This document shows, piece after piece, positions 1 through 7,413 of a DNA stretch of 64,000 nucleotides (the first letter of the stretch is position 1; each line of letters starts with the position of its first letter). The notes under the pieces are model-generated. The model was not told where the DNA came from, ran no database searches, and worked only from the letters and a program-made list of their open reading frames with translations. A program made the position numbers and the translations under genes. Source of the stretch: Synechococcus sp. UW140 (GTDB lineage: Bacteria; Cyanobacteriota; Cyanobacteriia; PCC-6307; Cyanobiaceae); the NCBI GenBank assembly GCA_945875915.1, contig CAMCMT010000005.1, positions 21,285 to 85,284 on the forward strand, in the 5' to 3' direction.

Positions 1-1
1 G

Positions 2-394
2 AACCAGCAATTGGCCCATACCGCCGTGAACCGGGACCCAGCCCTGGGCAGTGACTGGCTGGCGGTGATCGGGGGTCGGGAGGGCCGCGAGCAAGTACGG
101 CTTGTGCGCCTGAGCCAGGGGGCGCCGGTACCCCTCCCGGGGCTAAACCGGCCCGATGCCCGGCCCGTGAGCGTGGCCGTGGACCAATGGGGCGAACGGG
201 TGGCCCTGATTCGGGAACTGGAGGGCCGCCGCGAGCTGGTGCTCTACCGCCGCTCCCTACAAAGCCTGCAACTGATCCCCATCGAACCGGCGGGGGTGCC
301 CCATCGCCTGGCCTTGAGTGCCGATGGACGGGTCTTGGCTGTGGAGGTGGGCCGGGGCGGCCTTAGCAAGGTGGACTTGCTCGAGTTGCCCTGA
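2..394 (+). CDS. TolB-like beta-propeller protein, C-terminal part (cut by window edge)
   Basis: The frame is open from the first bases of the window, so this is the last ~130 residues of a longer protein. The visible part has repeated short strand-like units (WLAVIGG, RVALIREL, RVLAVEVG) of the kind seen in WD40/TolB-type propeller blades. Cyanobacteria often carry such TolB-like periplasmic proteins of unknown partner. No catalytic residues are visible. The family assignment is an inference from repeat character only; the N-terminus, including any signal peptide, lies outside. Confidence 0.6.
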   Translation, partial: NQQLAHTAVNRDPALGSDWLAVIGGREGREQVRLVRLSQGAPVPLPGLNRPDARPVSVAVDQWGERVALIRELEGRRELVLYRRSLQSLQLIPIEPAGVPHRLALSADGRVLAVEVGRGGLSKVDLLELP

Positions 395-442
395 GCGGTG
401 CCGACCCAGGCAAGCCGGCCAGCGCCCTGACAATCCGTGAGC

Positions 443-703
443 TCAGGGCACCAGCCCTGCCCAATGCAGGAACGTCTCGCCGCTGAGGGTCTCAATGGCC
501 AGGATGGCCGTGAAACCAACCATGGCAAAGCGACCATTGATGCGCTCGGCGTAGCCACTCCAGCCGAAGCTGGGCACATCGAGGGTGGTGGCGCTGGTGG
601 CAGGCGGTTCGGGCTTAGCCGGGGTTGGCTTAGCTCCATCTACTTGGGAGCTCTCTGCCTGGGGCACTTCAGGATGAATGGCATCAGGATTGGGGCTGGC
701 CAT
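443..703 (-). CDS. hli: High-light-inducible protein (HLIP/Scp), one chlorophyll-binding helix
   Basis: An 86-residue protein with the chlorophyll a/b-binding helix signature ExxNGRxAM near residues 53-61 (AERINGRFAMVGF), followed by one hydrophobic membrane helix. HLIPs sit in the thylakoid membrane, bind chlorophyll and carotenoid, and protect photosystem assembly under high light. The first ~45 residues are an acidic, Pro/Ala-rich extension (PAKPEPPATSAT) longer than in the minimal ~50-residue HLIPs, probably a stromal tail. The gene starts 5 bp after the stop of the upstream ABC exporter gene on the same strand, so the two are probably cotranscribed. Start is ATG. Confidence 0.9.
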   Translation of the reverse strand: MASPNPDAIHPEVPQAESSQVDGAKPTPAKPEPPATSATTLDVPSFGWSGYAERINGRFAMVGFTAILAIETLSGETFLHWAGLVP

Positions 704-708
704 AGCTC

Positions 709-2727
709 TTAAGCTCCGGTGTTGAAGTCATAGCTGGCGACCGGAATCAACGTCCAGCCTCCCAGGCCATCGAGGGCCAGCACGGTGTCGTGGAAGTCGC
801 GCAGGGTGGGGCGGTGGCCAACGCTGACGAAGGCCATCTCCCGCTGGGTCAACAAGTTGTAGAGATGTTTTTCGGTGATCACATCGAGGGCACTGGTGGC
901 CTCATCGAGCACCACAAATCTTGGCGAATTCAGTAGCAGGCGGGCAAAGGCAAGTCGTTGCTGTTCACCCAGGGAAAGGAGCCGGGGCCAATCCTGCTTG
1001 ATGTCGAGGTCGGGATAGCGGTGTACCAACTCGGGCAGGCGCACCTCCTCGAGCACATGGCGCAGCTGGTCATCACTGAAGCGTTCGGTGCTCTGGGGGT
1101 AACAAAGCTGCTCCCGCAGGCTGCCCAAAAGCATGTAGGGCTTCTGAGGAATGAACATCAGCTCACCCACGGGGGGCCGGTGCACGCGGCCGGCACCAGC
1201 GGGCCAGAGGCCACTGACCAGGCGCAGAAAGGAGGTCTTGCCACAGCCGGAGGGGCCCACCACCAGCAGGCGCTGGCTGGGGGCCACCTCCAAGCTGAGG
1301 TCATGGATCAGCCGGCGGCTGCTGCGCGGCGGAATCAGATCTACGTGGCTGACCAGGATCGAATCGGGTGATTCATCCCCCAAGGCCGATTCCTCGCCCA
1401 AGGGAGGCTGGCCCTGCTGAGCGATCGACTGGGCCAGGATCTCGCCGCTGATCGCCTCGACCTTGCCCTGGAAGCCCTCCAAACGGCTAATCGAAGCGGA
1501 GAAGGCCGCCAAGCGATCAATATTATTAACGATATAACTTACGGAGAACAGGACCTGGGAGAAGGCAATGCTGGCCTGGCCAAACACACCAAAATCAATT
1601 TCCTTAGCAAAGTAAATCGGCGCAATTACCAGCCAGGGCAGGAAGCGGGAGAAATAATCGTAGGAGCGCTGGATGACTTGAATCAAGGCCTCCCACACAA
1701 TCAACTTATTACAGTTCTGAATGACACCGCTTAGCCGCCTGGTGCCTTCTTTCTGCTCCTGTTGCTCGCCACGATAGAAAGCGATTGACTCGGCATTGTC
1801 TCGAATGTGCACCAGGCCGTAGCGAAAATCAGCCTCAAGTTTCAGCTGCTGGTAATTGAGGTTCACCAACTTTCGGCTGGCAAAAATGATCAGACTAGTA
1901 CCCCCAACCGAGTAGGCCAAAAGCCAGAGCGCCAGGGTGCCATTGATACTCCAAAGCACAATAATGAAGCTAAAAAAGGTAAGCAATGCCGAAATTATTT
2001 CAACAGTAATACTTAGGCTGGTGGTCGTGAAGCTTGCCGCATCTTGGGAAATTCGCTGGTCGGGATTATCGATTTCCTCAACGCTTTCATCATTGGGATT
2101 GAGAACATAATAGGCGCGATTCGTCATGTATCGACCCAACATTCTTTCGCTCAACCATTCGCGCCACATCAAGCCAAGCTTGGGGATCAGGTAACTCTGC
2201 AGGGCCCGAATTGGCAAGGCCAGAACCAGGCAAAAGGCGTAGACCGCCACGATCTTCCAGAAGTCTTCGGCCTTATAGCCGACCAAGGCATTCTCGATGT
2301 TGCGGTAGACAAAACTGATGCCCACATTGATGCCGTTGATCACCAGGATCAGCAGGGTGATCACCCCCAGAAGCAGCCAGGGCAACCAGCGCCCCTGGCG
2401 CAACTTGGCGCGCAAGGCCCAGAAACAGGCCAGGCCGGCGCCAAACAGCACCATCACCACCTTGCCCCCGGGCCCCGCCCAGATCGACGCCACCTGTTCG
2501 GCCACCCCTGGCACGAAACGATGCTGCAACTCGGGGATCCAGGCGCTGCTGGCTGCGATTACAGCCGTCAGCAGCAGCAGGGTGAAGCCCACCACCACGG
2601 CAATTAGAGCCACCACCAGCACCAGGAACTGGCCGGAGCTGGCGCCGTTATCCAACGGCAGGAAGTAGGGCTGGGCCAGGCGCTGCAGCTTGCCGAGCTG
2701 GCTGCGGAGGGCCTTCAAGGGACTCAT
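709..2727 (-). CDS. SbmA/BacA-like ABC transporter, fused membrane and ATPase domains
   Basis: About 672 residues. The N-terminal half has several membrane helices of the 'ABC transporter transmembrane region 2' kind (SbmA/BacA, YddA and peroxisomal ABCD families), including the characteristic WREWLSERMLGRY segment. The C-terminal half is an ATPase with Walker A GPSGCGKTS, signature LSLGEQQRLAFARLL and Walker B FVVLDEATSALD. Relatives move peptides, cobalamin or fatty acyl compounds; the substrate here is unknown. ATG at 2727 is preferred over an in-frame TTG four codons upstream. The HLIP gene follows directly, which hints at a role tied to thylakoid or light stress, but that is only context. 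Confidence 0.88.
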   Translation of the reverse strand: MSPLKALRSQLGKLQRLAQPYFLPLDNGASSGQFLVLVVALIAVVVGFTLLLLTAVIAASSAWIPELQHRFVPGVAEQVASIWAGPGGKVVMVLFGAGLACFWALRAKLRQGRWLPWLLLGVITLLILVINGINVGISFVYRNIENALVGYKAEDFWKIVAVYAFCLVLALPIRALQSYLIPKLGLMWREWLSERMLGRYMTNRAYYVLNPNDESVEEIDNPDQRISQDAASFTTTSLSITVEIISALLTFFSFIIVLWSINGTLALWLLAYSVGGTSLIIFASRKLVNLNYQQLKLEADFRYGLVHIRDNAESIAFYRGEQQEQKEGTRRLSGVIQNCNKLIVWEALIQVIQRSYDYFSRFLPWLVIAPIYFAKEIDFGVFGQASIAFSQVLFSVSYIVNNIDRLAAFSASISRLEGFQGKVEAISGEILAQSIAQQGQPPLGEESALGDESPDSILVSHVDLIPPRSSRRLIHDLSLEVAPSQRLLVVGPSGCGKTSFLRLVSGLWPAGAGRVHRPPVGELMFIPQKPYMLLGSLREQLCYPQSTERFSDDQLRHVLEEVRLPELVHRYPDLDIKQDWPRLLSLGEQQRLAFARLLLNSPRFVVLDEATSALDVITEKHLYNLLTQREMAFVSVGHRPTLRDFHDTVLALDGLGGWTLIPVASYDFNTGA

Positions 2728-2794
2728 GATGACGCTCAAGTCGGTCTATTCTGGCCGCTGAAGCGCCCGCAGCGCAGGCTGGCCCAGGGATTGC

Positions 2795-3142
2795 TCACCC
2801 CGGCGGCCATTGCAGGGGCCGGCCACCGATGACATGCAAATGCAGATGGAAGACCGTCTGGCCCGCATCGGCGCCGCTATTGATCACCGTGCGCCAGGCC
2901 GTGAGCCCCTCCTGGCGGGCCACCTGGGCGGCCACCAGCAACAGGTGGCCGAGTAGGGGACCATCGGCGGCGCTGGCGTCGGCCAGGTTCACCAGGGGCT
3001 GGCGCGGAATCACCAAAAGGTGCACCGGCGCCTGGGGCTGGACATCACGGAAGGCGATGCAGAGGGCATCGCTGTGGACCTGGTCCGAGGGGATCTCGCC
3101 CCGCAGGATGCGGCCAAAAATCGTGTCGGCGGACTGGTCCAT
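2795..3142 (-). CDS. HIT (histidine triad) family nucleotide hydrolase
   Basis: About 115 residues from the ATG at 3142, the usual size of the Hint branch. It carries the histidine triad HLHLHVIGG near the C-terminus and the N-terminal TIFGRILRGEIPS segment typical of HINT proteins. These enzymes hydrolyse purine nucleoside phosphoramidates and aminoacyl-adenylates. An upstream in-frame start would add 23 Arg/Pro/Cys residues not seen in the family. It is transcribed divergently from comM with about 95 bp between start codons. Confidence 0.93.
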   Translation of the reverse strand: MDQSADTIFGRILRGEIPSDQVHSDALCIAFRDVQPQAPVHLLVIPRQPLVNLADASAADGPLLGHLLLVAAQVARQEGLTAWRTVINSGADAGQTVFHLHLHVIGGRPLQWPPG

Positions 3143-3238
3143 GGCGGCGGGGAAGCAATTGGCGAGAGCGGGTCGTCCTTCAGGTAAGCAGGCCCGGAAC
3201 AGCGGTGGCACTGGTCAGTGAAACCCTGCCCTGGCTTG

Positions 3239-4837
3239 ATGTTGGCACGTTGCAGCGGTGCGGCCCTGGTGGGTCTCGATGCGGTGGAAGTGGCCGTGGA
3301 GGTGGATATCACCCCGGGATTGCCGGGCGTGCTGATGGTGGGCCTGGCGGATGCGGCGGTGCAGGAATCGCGGGAGCGAGTGCGCTCGGCGCTGCGCAAC
3401 AGCGGCCTGCGCATGCCCCTCACCCGGGTGGTGGTGAACCTGGCGCCGGCGGATGTCCGCAAGGAGGGTCCGGCCTTTGATCTGCCGATCGCCCTGGCCC
3501 TGCTGCTGGCCAGTGGCCAGCTCGATCCCAGCCGGCTGGCGGGCGTATGGGCGGCGGGCGAGCTGGGCCTTGACGGCCGGCTGCGGCCCGTGCGCGGTGC
3601 CCTCGCCATCGCCCTGGCTGCCCAGCAGGCGGGGGCCCGGGCCCTGGTCGTGCCCCAAGCCAACGGAGCCGAGGCCGCCTTGGTGGAGAGGCTGACCGTC
3701 TGGCCGGCAGCCAGCCTCAGCCAGGTGCTGGAGCTCCTGGCTGATCCGGCCCGGGCCAGCCTGCCTTGCCCTGCAGCCCCCGCGCCACCCGCCCAGGACC
3801 TGGACCTCGCCGATGTGCGGGGCCAGCCCCATGGCCGCCGCGCCCTGGAGATCGCCGCAGCTGGAGGCCACCACCTGCTGCTGGTGGGCCCCCCGGGCAG
3901 CGGCAAGACGATGCTGGCCAGGCGCCTGAGCGGCCTGCTGCCGCCCCTGCAACGGCAGGAGGCCCTAGAACTGGGCCAGCTCTATTCGGTGGCCGGCCTG
4001 CTCGGCAGCCAGGGACAGCTCCCCAGGCAGCGGCCCTTCCGGGCACCCCACCACGGCTGCTCCGGCCCGGCCCTGATCGGCGGCGGCCCGATCCCGCGGC
4101 CGGGCGAACTGGCCCTGGCCCACCACGGCGTGCTGTTCCTCGATGAACTGGCCGAATTTCGCCGCGATGTGCTCAACCAGCTGCGCCAGCCCCTCGAAGA
4201 GGGGGAGGTGTGGATCAGCCGCACCCGGGCGCGGCTGCGTTTTCCCTGCGCCGTCACCCTGGTGGCCGCCACCAACCCCTGCCCCTGCGGCTGGTACGGC
4301 GACCCGGAGCGGGCCTGCGTCTGCGGCGAGGCCCAGCGCCAGCGCTACTGGGGCAAGCTCAGCGGCCCCCTGCTCGATCGTCTCGACCTGCAGGTGATCC
4401 TGCGCCGGCCCGACGTCGAGGAGCTCGGTCCCGATCGCCAAACCGGCAGCCTGCCCCGATCGCCAGGATCTGGGGAATCCTCCAGATCCTCAGGATCGTC
4501 TGGCGCAACTGGATCAACGGCCCAGGTGGCCGAAAGGGTCTGCCAGGCCCGCCAGCGCATGGCCGAACGAAACCCCCGCGGCTGCGCCAACAGCCGCCTC
4601 AGTTCCAGGGACCTGGCGGAGTGCGGCCACTTCGAAGCCGAAGCCCTGCAGCTCTGGCGCTCTGCCCTACAGCACCGGGCCCTGAGTGCCCGGGCCGGCG
4701 AACGGGTGCTGCGCATCGCCCGCACGATTGCCGACCTAGCCGGGGACAGCAAAGTGGACAGCCAAGCCATCGCCGAGGCCCTCACCTACCGCAGTTTTGA
4801 TCGCGACCACCAAGCCTCCCCCAAGGGGGCCCCTTAG
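3239..4837 (+). CDS. comM: YifB/ComM-family AAA+ ATPase (Mg-chelatase-like)
   Basis: About 532 residues. The N-terminal Lon-like domain has the family phrase GLPGVLMVGLADAAVQESRERV, shown here only in part (VGLADAAVQESRERV). It is followed by an AAA+ core with Walker A GPPGSGKT, Walker B VLFLDELAEF and the C-rich NPCPCGWYGD loop, then a Mg-chelatase C-terminal domain. ComM is a hexameric helicase that drives branch migration during natural transformation in other bacteria, and cyanobacteria often keep it. ATG at 3239 is chosen; a GTG lies 21 bp upstream. A Ser/Gly-rich stretch around residues 400-428 looks like a local insertion and coincides with a DNA inverted repeat described separately. 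Confidence 0.92.
   Translation: MLARCSGAALVGLDAVEVAVEVDITPGLPGVLMVGLADAAVQESRERVRSALRNSGLRMPLTRVVVNLAPADVRKEGPAFDLPIALALLLASGQLDPSRLAGVWAAGELGLDGRLRPVRGALAIALAAQQAGARALVVPQANGAEAALVERLTVWPAASLSQVLELLADPARASLPCPAAPAPPAQDLDLADVRGQPHGRRALEIAAAGGHHLLLVGPPGSGKTMLARRLSGLLPPLQRQEALELGQLYSVAGLLGSQGQLPRQRPFRAPHHGCSGPALIGGGPIPRPGELALAHHGVLFLDELAEFRRDVLNQLRQPLEEGEVWISRTRARLRFPCAVTLVAATNPCPCGWYGDPERACVCGEAQRQRYWGKLSGPLLDRLDLQVILRRPDVEELGPDRQTGSLPRSPGSGESSRSSGSSGATGSTAQVAERVCQARQRMAERNPRGCANSRLSSRDLAECGHFEAEALQLWRSALQHRALSARAGERVLRIARTIADLAGDSKVDSQAIAEALTYRSFDRDHQASPKGAP
4465..4490. repeat. Inverted repeat inside comM
   Basis: Arms AGGATCTGG (4465-4473) and CCAGATCCT (4482-4490) match perfectly around an 8-nt spacer. 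The surrounding ~90 bp encode a Ser/Gly-rich, low-complexity stretch in ComM between the AAA+ core and the C-terminal domain, with several GGATC/GATCC repeats. The arrangement looks like a small in-frame palindromic insertion in a tolerant linker. Confidence 0.6.
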
Positions 4838-4846
4838 CGGCAGCCC

Positions 4847-4993
4847 CTATCGGCCACGGCGTGACCTCTCCCCCCTGTAGGGCTGGACGCCAATCGGCGG
4901 CGGTAGGTGCTGCTGCTCTTCCCTGGGATTACCGAAGGCATGGGCCAGGGAGCTACCAAACCAAAGCCCAAACTGGGCCAACAGGCGAATCAT
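4847..4993 (-). CDS. Small hypothetical protein, 48 aa, hydrophobic N-terminus
   Basis: ATG at 4993 has a good Shine-Dalgarno (GGGGAG, 8 nt before the start). The 48-residue product begins with a hydrophobic, aromatic stretch (LLAQFGLWFGSSLAHAF), then a Pro-rich turn (HLPPPIGVQPYRG) and a basic tail (RSRRGR). This is the only plausible gene in the stretch between comM and rpsU. I do not recognise a family. The composition and ribosome binding site favour a real short gene, but it could be chance. Confidence 0.4.
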   Translation of the reverse strand: MIRLLAQFGLWFGSSLAHAFGNPREEQQHLPPPIGVQPYRGERSRRGR

Positions 4994-5203
4994 CGATCCA
5001 GCTCCCCAAAGAACTAGCCCCATTCTTGAAAGACCTGGACGCCTTGCCAACAGGTAAAAGCACGGATCCAACAAAAAACCGGTAGACCCTTCAATGAGCG
5101 ACCGGATTCATTGACAACCCTGACTAGGCCAGGGAAAACAGGCGTCATCAATAGCAAAAGCATCCCCTGCCCCGCCAGTCGGAGGAGGGCTGGGTGTCCG
5201 CTA

Positions 5204-5374
5204 TCAGCGGCGGCGGCGGCGCTGTTGGGCCTTGCGCTTGTACTTCTCAACGGGCGTTTCGTGGTGACGTAGGCGCTTGAGGTCAGCGAAAATGCCTGCC
5301 TTAGAGACCTGGCGCTTGAAACGGCGCAGGGCCGATTCGATGCCTTCGTTTTCGCCGACGGTGACCTGGGTCAT
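5204..5374 (-). CDS. rpsU: 30S ribosomal protein S21
   Basis: A 56-residue, strongly basic protein starting [20 protein letters not shown] and ending in a run of arginines, the standard S21 pattern ([14 protein letters not shown], then an ERxExPxxKYKRK-like block, here [14 protein letters not shown]). S21 binds the 30S platform near the anti-Shine-Dalgarno region and helps initiation. The gene is short enough to be missed by length cut-offs. ATG start; transcribed toward the small ORF at 4847-4993. Confidence 0.95.
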   Translation of the reverse strand: MTQVTVGENEGIESALRRFKRQVSKAGIFADLKRLRHHETPVEKYKRKAQQRRRRR

Positions 5375-5473
5375 GAAGCGCTTTGGTGCTGATCAGTGAA
5401 TTGATGGTAGCAAGTGCCCCTGCCGGTTTCCGTTGGCCAACCGGACCCAAAGCAAGCCTCCCCTAGCGCTGGC

Positions 5474-6481
5474 TCAGCGCCAGGCCGCTGCGGGAACAGG
5501 GGCTGCGGCCGGTAGGGCGGGCAGGTTGGGAGCTCCTGCAAGGGGCGCGGCAGCCCTTGGCTTGGACGCCGCGGCCACCGGCCTGGGACGTTTGGAGGGT
5601 TCAGCAGCCTTAGTAGGCACTCCAGCCTTAACCGCTCCAGCAGCCCCCGTGGCCGAGACAGCCTTGGTGGCTTGAACAGCCTTGGTGGCTTGAACAGGAT
5701 TGGCAGGCGCGATTGGCTTGGCGACAGCAACCGGCTTGGGGTTCACGGAATTAGGGACCGGAGCGGAGGCCCCCAGGCCTGGTTTTTGCGCTGCCCCCTG
5801 GCCAGGGGTCTGGGGTGGGCTGCCTGCCTTCTGCTCCGCTGGGGCCTTGGGGTCCAAGGGAAGCTTGGCCGCCGGCGCAGCGGGCTCGGGCGAGGGGCGG
5901 CTGGCGGTGCCCCCCTCTGGCCAGCTGTCCCGATACACGTAGACATGGCCGAGGGCCCGGCTGCCGAAGCTGCGGCGCATCACCCGCCAACCGGGCTCGG
6001 CCACCAGTAGTAGAAAGCCATTGCCCTGGCCGCCCGTGCGTGCCACCACCATCTCGGGGCCAGCGTCGGGCCGGGTGGGTTGGGCCATCAGCAGGGTTTC
6101 CGCCGAGTCCTTCACAACGCTGAGCCGATAGACCGTGCCCAGATCGGCCGTGCCGATCCGCAGGGAATAGCCGTTGCCATCGATGAAGCGGTTGCAGATG
6201 CCGGTGAAATCGAAGGTGGCCAGCAGGGGTTCCACCACCGCCGGCCGGCTGCCGGACACCGCATAGCAGGGGCGCTGGGCGCTGCGCTGCTCATAGATGT
6301 TGAGCTGGCCGCGGCTGCCATCGCCAATCGGCGCCGCCACGATGATGAATTTGCCCTGGTCCACCTCCTGGGTGCTGAACATAGAGGCCTGGGCGCGGGC
6401 AGGGGGCGCTGCGGCCCAGCCGGCCGCCGTAAGGCCCACCAGCGAAAACAAAACAGCCAGGGGACGGACCAGGCGCGTCAT
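5474..6481 (-). CDS. DUF3747-type exported protein with Pro/Ala/Lys-rich tail
   Basis: About 335 residues from the ATG at 6481. A signal peptide is clear (MTRLVRPLAVLFSLVGLTAA, cleavage after ARAQA). Residues ~35-185 form a domain starting MFSTQEVDQGKFI and holding GQLNIYEQ, FDFTGICNRFIDGNGYS and GWRVMRRSF, the pattern I associate with the cyanobacterial DUF3747 family. The C-terminal ~140 residues are low complexity, rich in Pro, Ala and Lys with short repeats, and look disordered or cell-wall associated. An upstream in-frame extension of 67 codons lacks family similarity and was rejected. Function unknown; probably periplasmic or surface exposed. Confidence 0.75.
   Translation of the reverse strand: MTRLVRPLAVLFSLVGLTAAGWAAAPPARAQASMFSTQEVDQGKFIIVAAPIGDGSRGQLNIYEQRSAQRPCYAVSGSRPAVVEPLLATFDFTGICNRFIDGNGYSLRIGTADLGTVYRLSVVKDSAETLLMAQPTRPDAGPEMVVARTGGQGNGFLLLVAEPGWRVMRRSFGSRALGHVYVYRDSWPEGGTASRPSPEPAAPAAKLPLDPKAPAEQKAGSPPQTPGQGAAQKPGLGASAPVPNSVNPKPVAVAKPIAPANPVQATKAVQATKAVSATGAAGAVKAGVPTKAAEPSKRPRPVAAASKPRAAAPLAGAPNLPALPAAAPVPAAAWR
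5661..5696. repeat. Tandem 18-bp repeat in the DUF3747-type gene
   Basis: The 18-bp unit GCCTTGGTGGCTTGAACA occurs twice in tandem (5661-5678 and 5679-5696). On the coding strand it gives VQATKA repeated in the Pro/Ala/Lys-rich tail. Such in-frame repeats are prone to length change. Confidence 0.8.
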
Positions 6482-6539
6482 GGTCAGGGTTCGGGCTAAG
6501 GGCAAATCGTAGAAGTGCCCCACCCGCAAGCCAGCCCGA

Positions 6540-6731
6540 TCAGGCCGGTTGGTTGAGGCGGATCGCCACCACCAAGGCCACCAGGGTGCCGGGTATCGAA
6601 GCGCCCAGGATCCAGCGGGTGGCGGTGACGCCCAGGTCGGGGTCTCCGTAGGCGAGTTCAAAGACGCAGCCTGTGGCGGCAATGCCCAGCAGGCAAGCCA
6701 GGGCTAAAAACAGGCCAGCTAGGGGGTTCAT
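6540..6731 (-). CDS. Small two-helix membrane protein
   Basis: 63 residues. Two hydrophobic segments are visible: one at residues ~5-25 (LFLALACLLGIAATGCVF) and one at ~40-58 (WILGASIPGTLVALVVAI), separated by a polar loop ELAYGDPDLG. No catalytic motif. It lies 20 bp downstream of def and 58 bp before the DUF3747-type gene on the same strand, so the three may be cotranscribed. Looks like a conserved cyanobacterial membrane protein but I cannot name it with certainty. Confidence 0.6.
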   Translation of the reverse strand: MNPLAGLFLALACLLGIAATGCVFELAYGDPDLGVTATRWILGASIPGTLVALVVAIRLNQPA

Positions 6732-6751
6732 CTGCTTAGAAATTCAGGTGA

Positions 6752-7336
6752 TCAGAGCAGGGAGCGGACATGGGCCCGATCAAAGCCTTTTTCTTTGAGG
6801 CCTTCCTCCAGGCTCGCCCCATCGCTGACCCGATCGACAAACAGCACGCCGTTGAGATGGTCCATTTCATGCAGGATGCAACGGGCCAATAGCCCATCGG
6901 CCTTGAGCCGGCGGCTGCGGCCCATCTCGCAGCGGTAGCTCACCTCCACCACGCTCGGTCGCACCACATCGAGGTACACACCCGGAATGCTGAGGCAACC
7001 CTCTTCGTAGGTGCAGATCGAGCCCCCTTCGGCGGTGATTTCGGGGTTGATCAACACCATGGGAGGGGTGGCTGGATTTTCAAGATCCAGGTCGATCACT
7101 AGCAGTTGCTGGTGAACACCCACCTGGGGAGCCGCCAAGCCGATGCCCTTGGCCGCATACATGCTCAGCAACATCTGGCGGGCCAGCTCCCGCACCGATT
7201 CATCCACCTTGCCGATGCGCTTGGCCGGCGTGCGCAGCACCTCATCGCCCAGGGTGTGGATCGCCATGGGCGGCGTGTCCAGGGGCTCTTTCGAGACATG
7301 CACCCCCTTACTCGACTGCTCCGCAGAACGCGCCAT
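6752..7336 (-). CDS. def: Peptide deformylase
   Basis: About 194 residues from the ATG at 7336. All three deformylase motifs are present: GIGLAAPQVG (motif 1), EGCLSIPG (motif 2, metal-binding Cys) and HEMDHLNG (motif 3, two metal-binding His and the catalytic Glu). It removes the formyl group from the N-terminal Met of nascent proteins and needs Fe2+ or another divalent metal. A TTG seven codons upstream is a possible alternative start. Transcribed divergently from the S9 peptidase gene. Confidence 0.96.
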   Translation of the reverse strand: MARSAEQSSKGVHVSKEPLDTPPMAIHTLGDEVLRTPAKRIGKVDESVRELARQMLLSMYAAKGIGLAAPQVGVHQQLLVIDLDLENPATPPMVLINPEITAEGGSICTYEEGCLSIPGVYLDVVRPSVVEVSYRCEMGRSRRLKADGLLARCILHEMDHLNGVLFVDRVSDGASLEEGLKEKGFDRAHVRSLL

Positions 7337-7413
7337 CCTGGCGAAGCTGCTGGCCAAAGGACAATCCCGTTCCGACTGGGGACGATTCTAGGAGCCGCGG
7401 CAAACAACGACCG

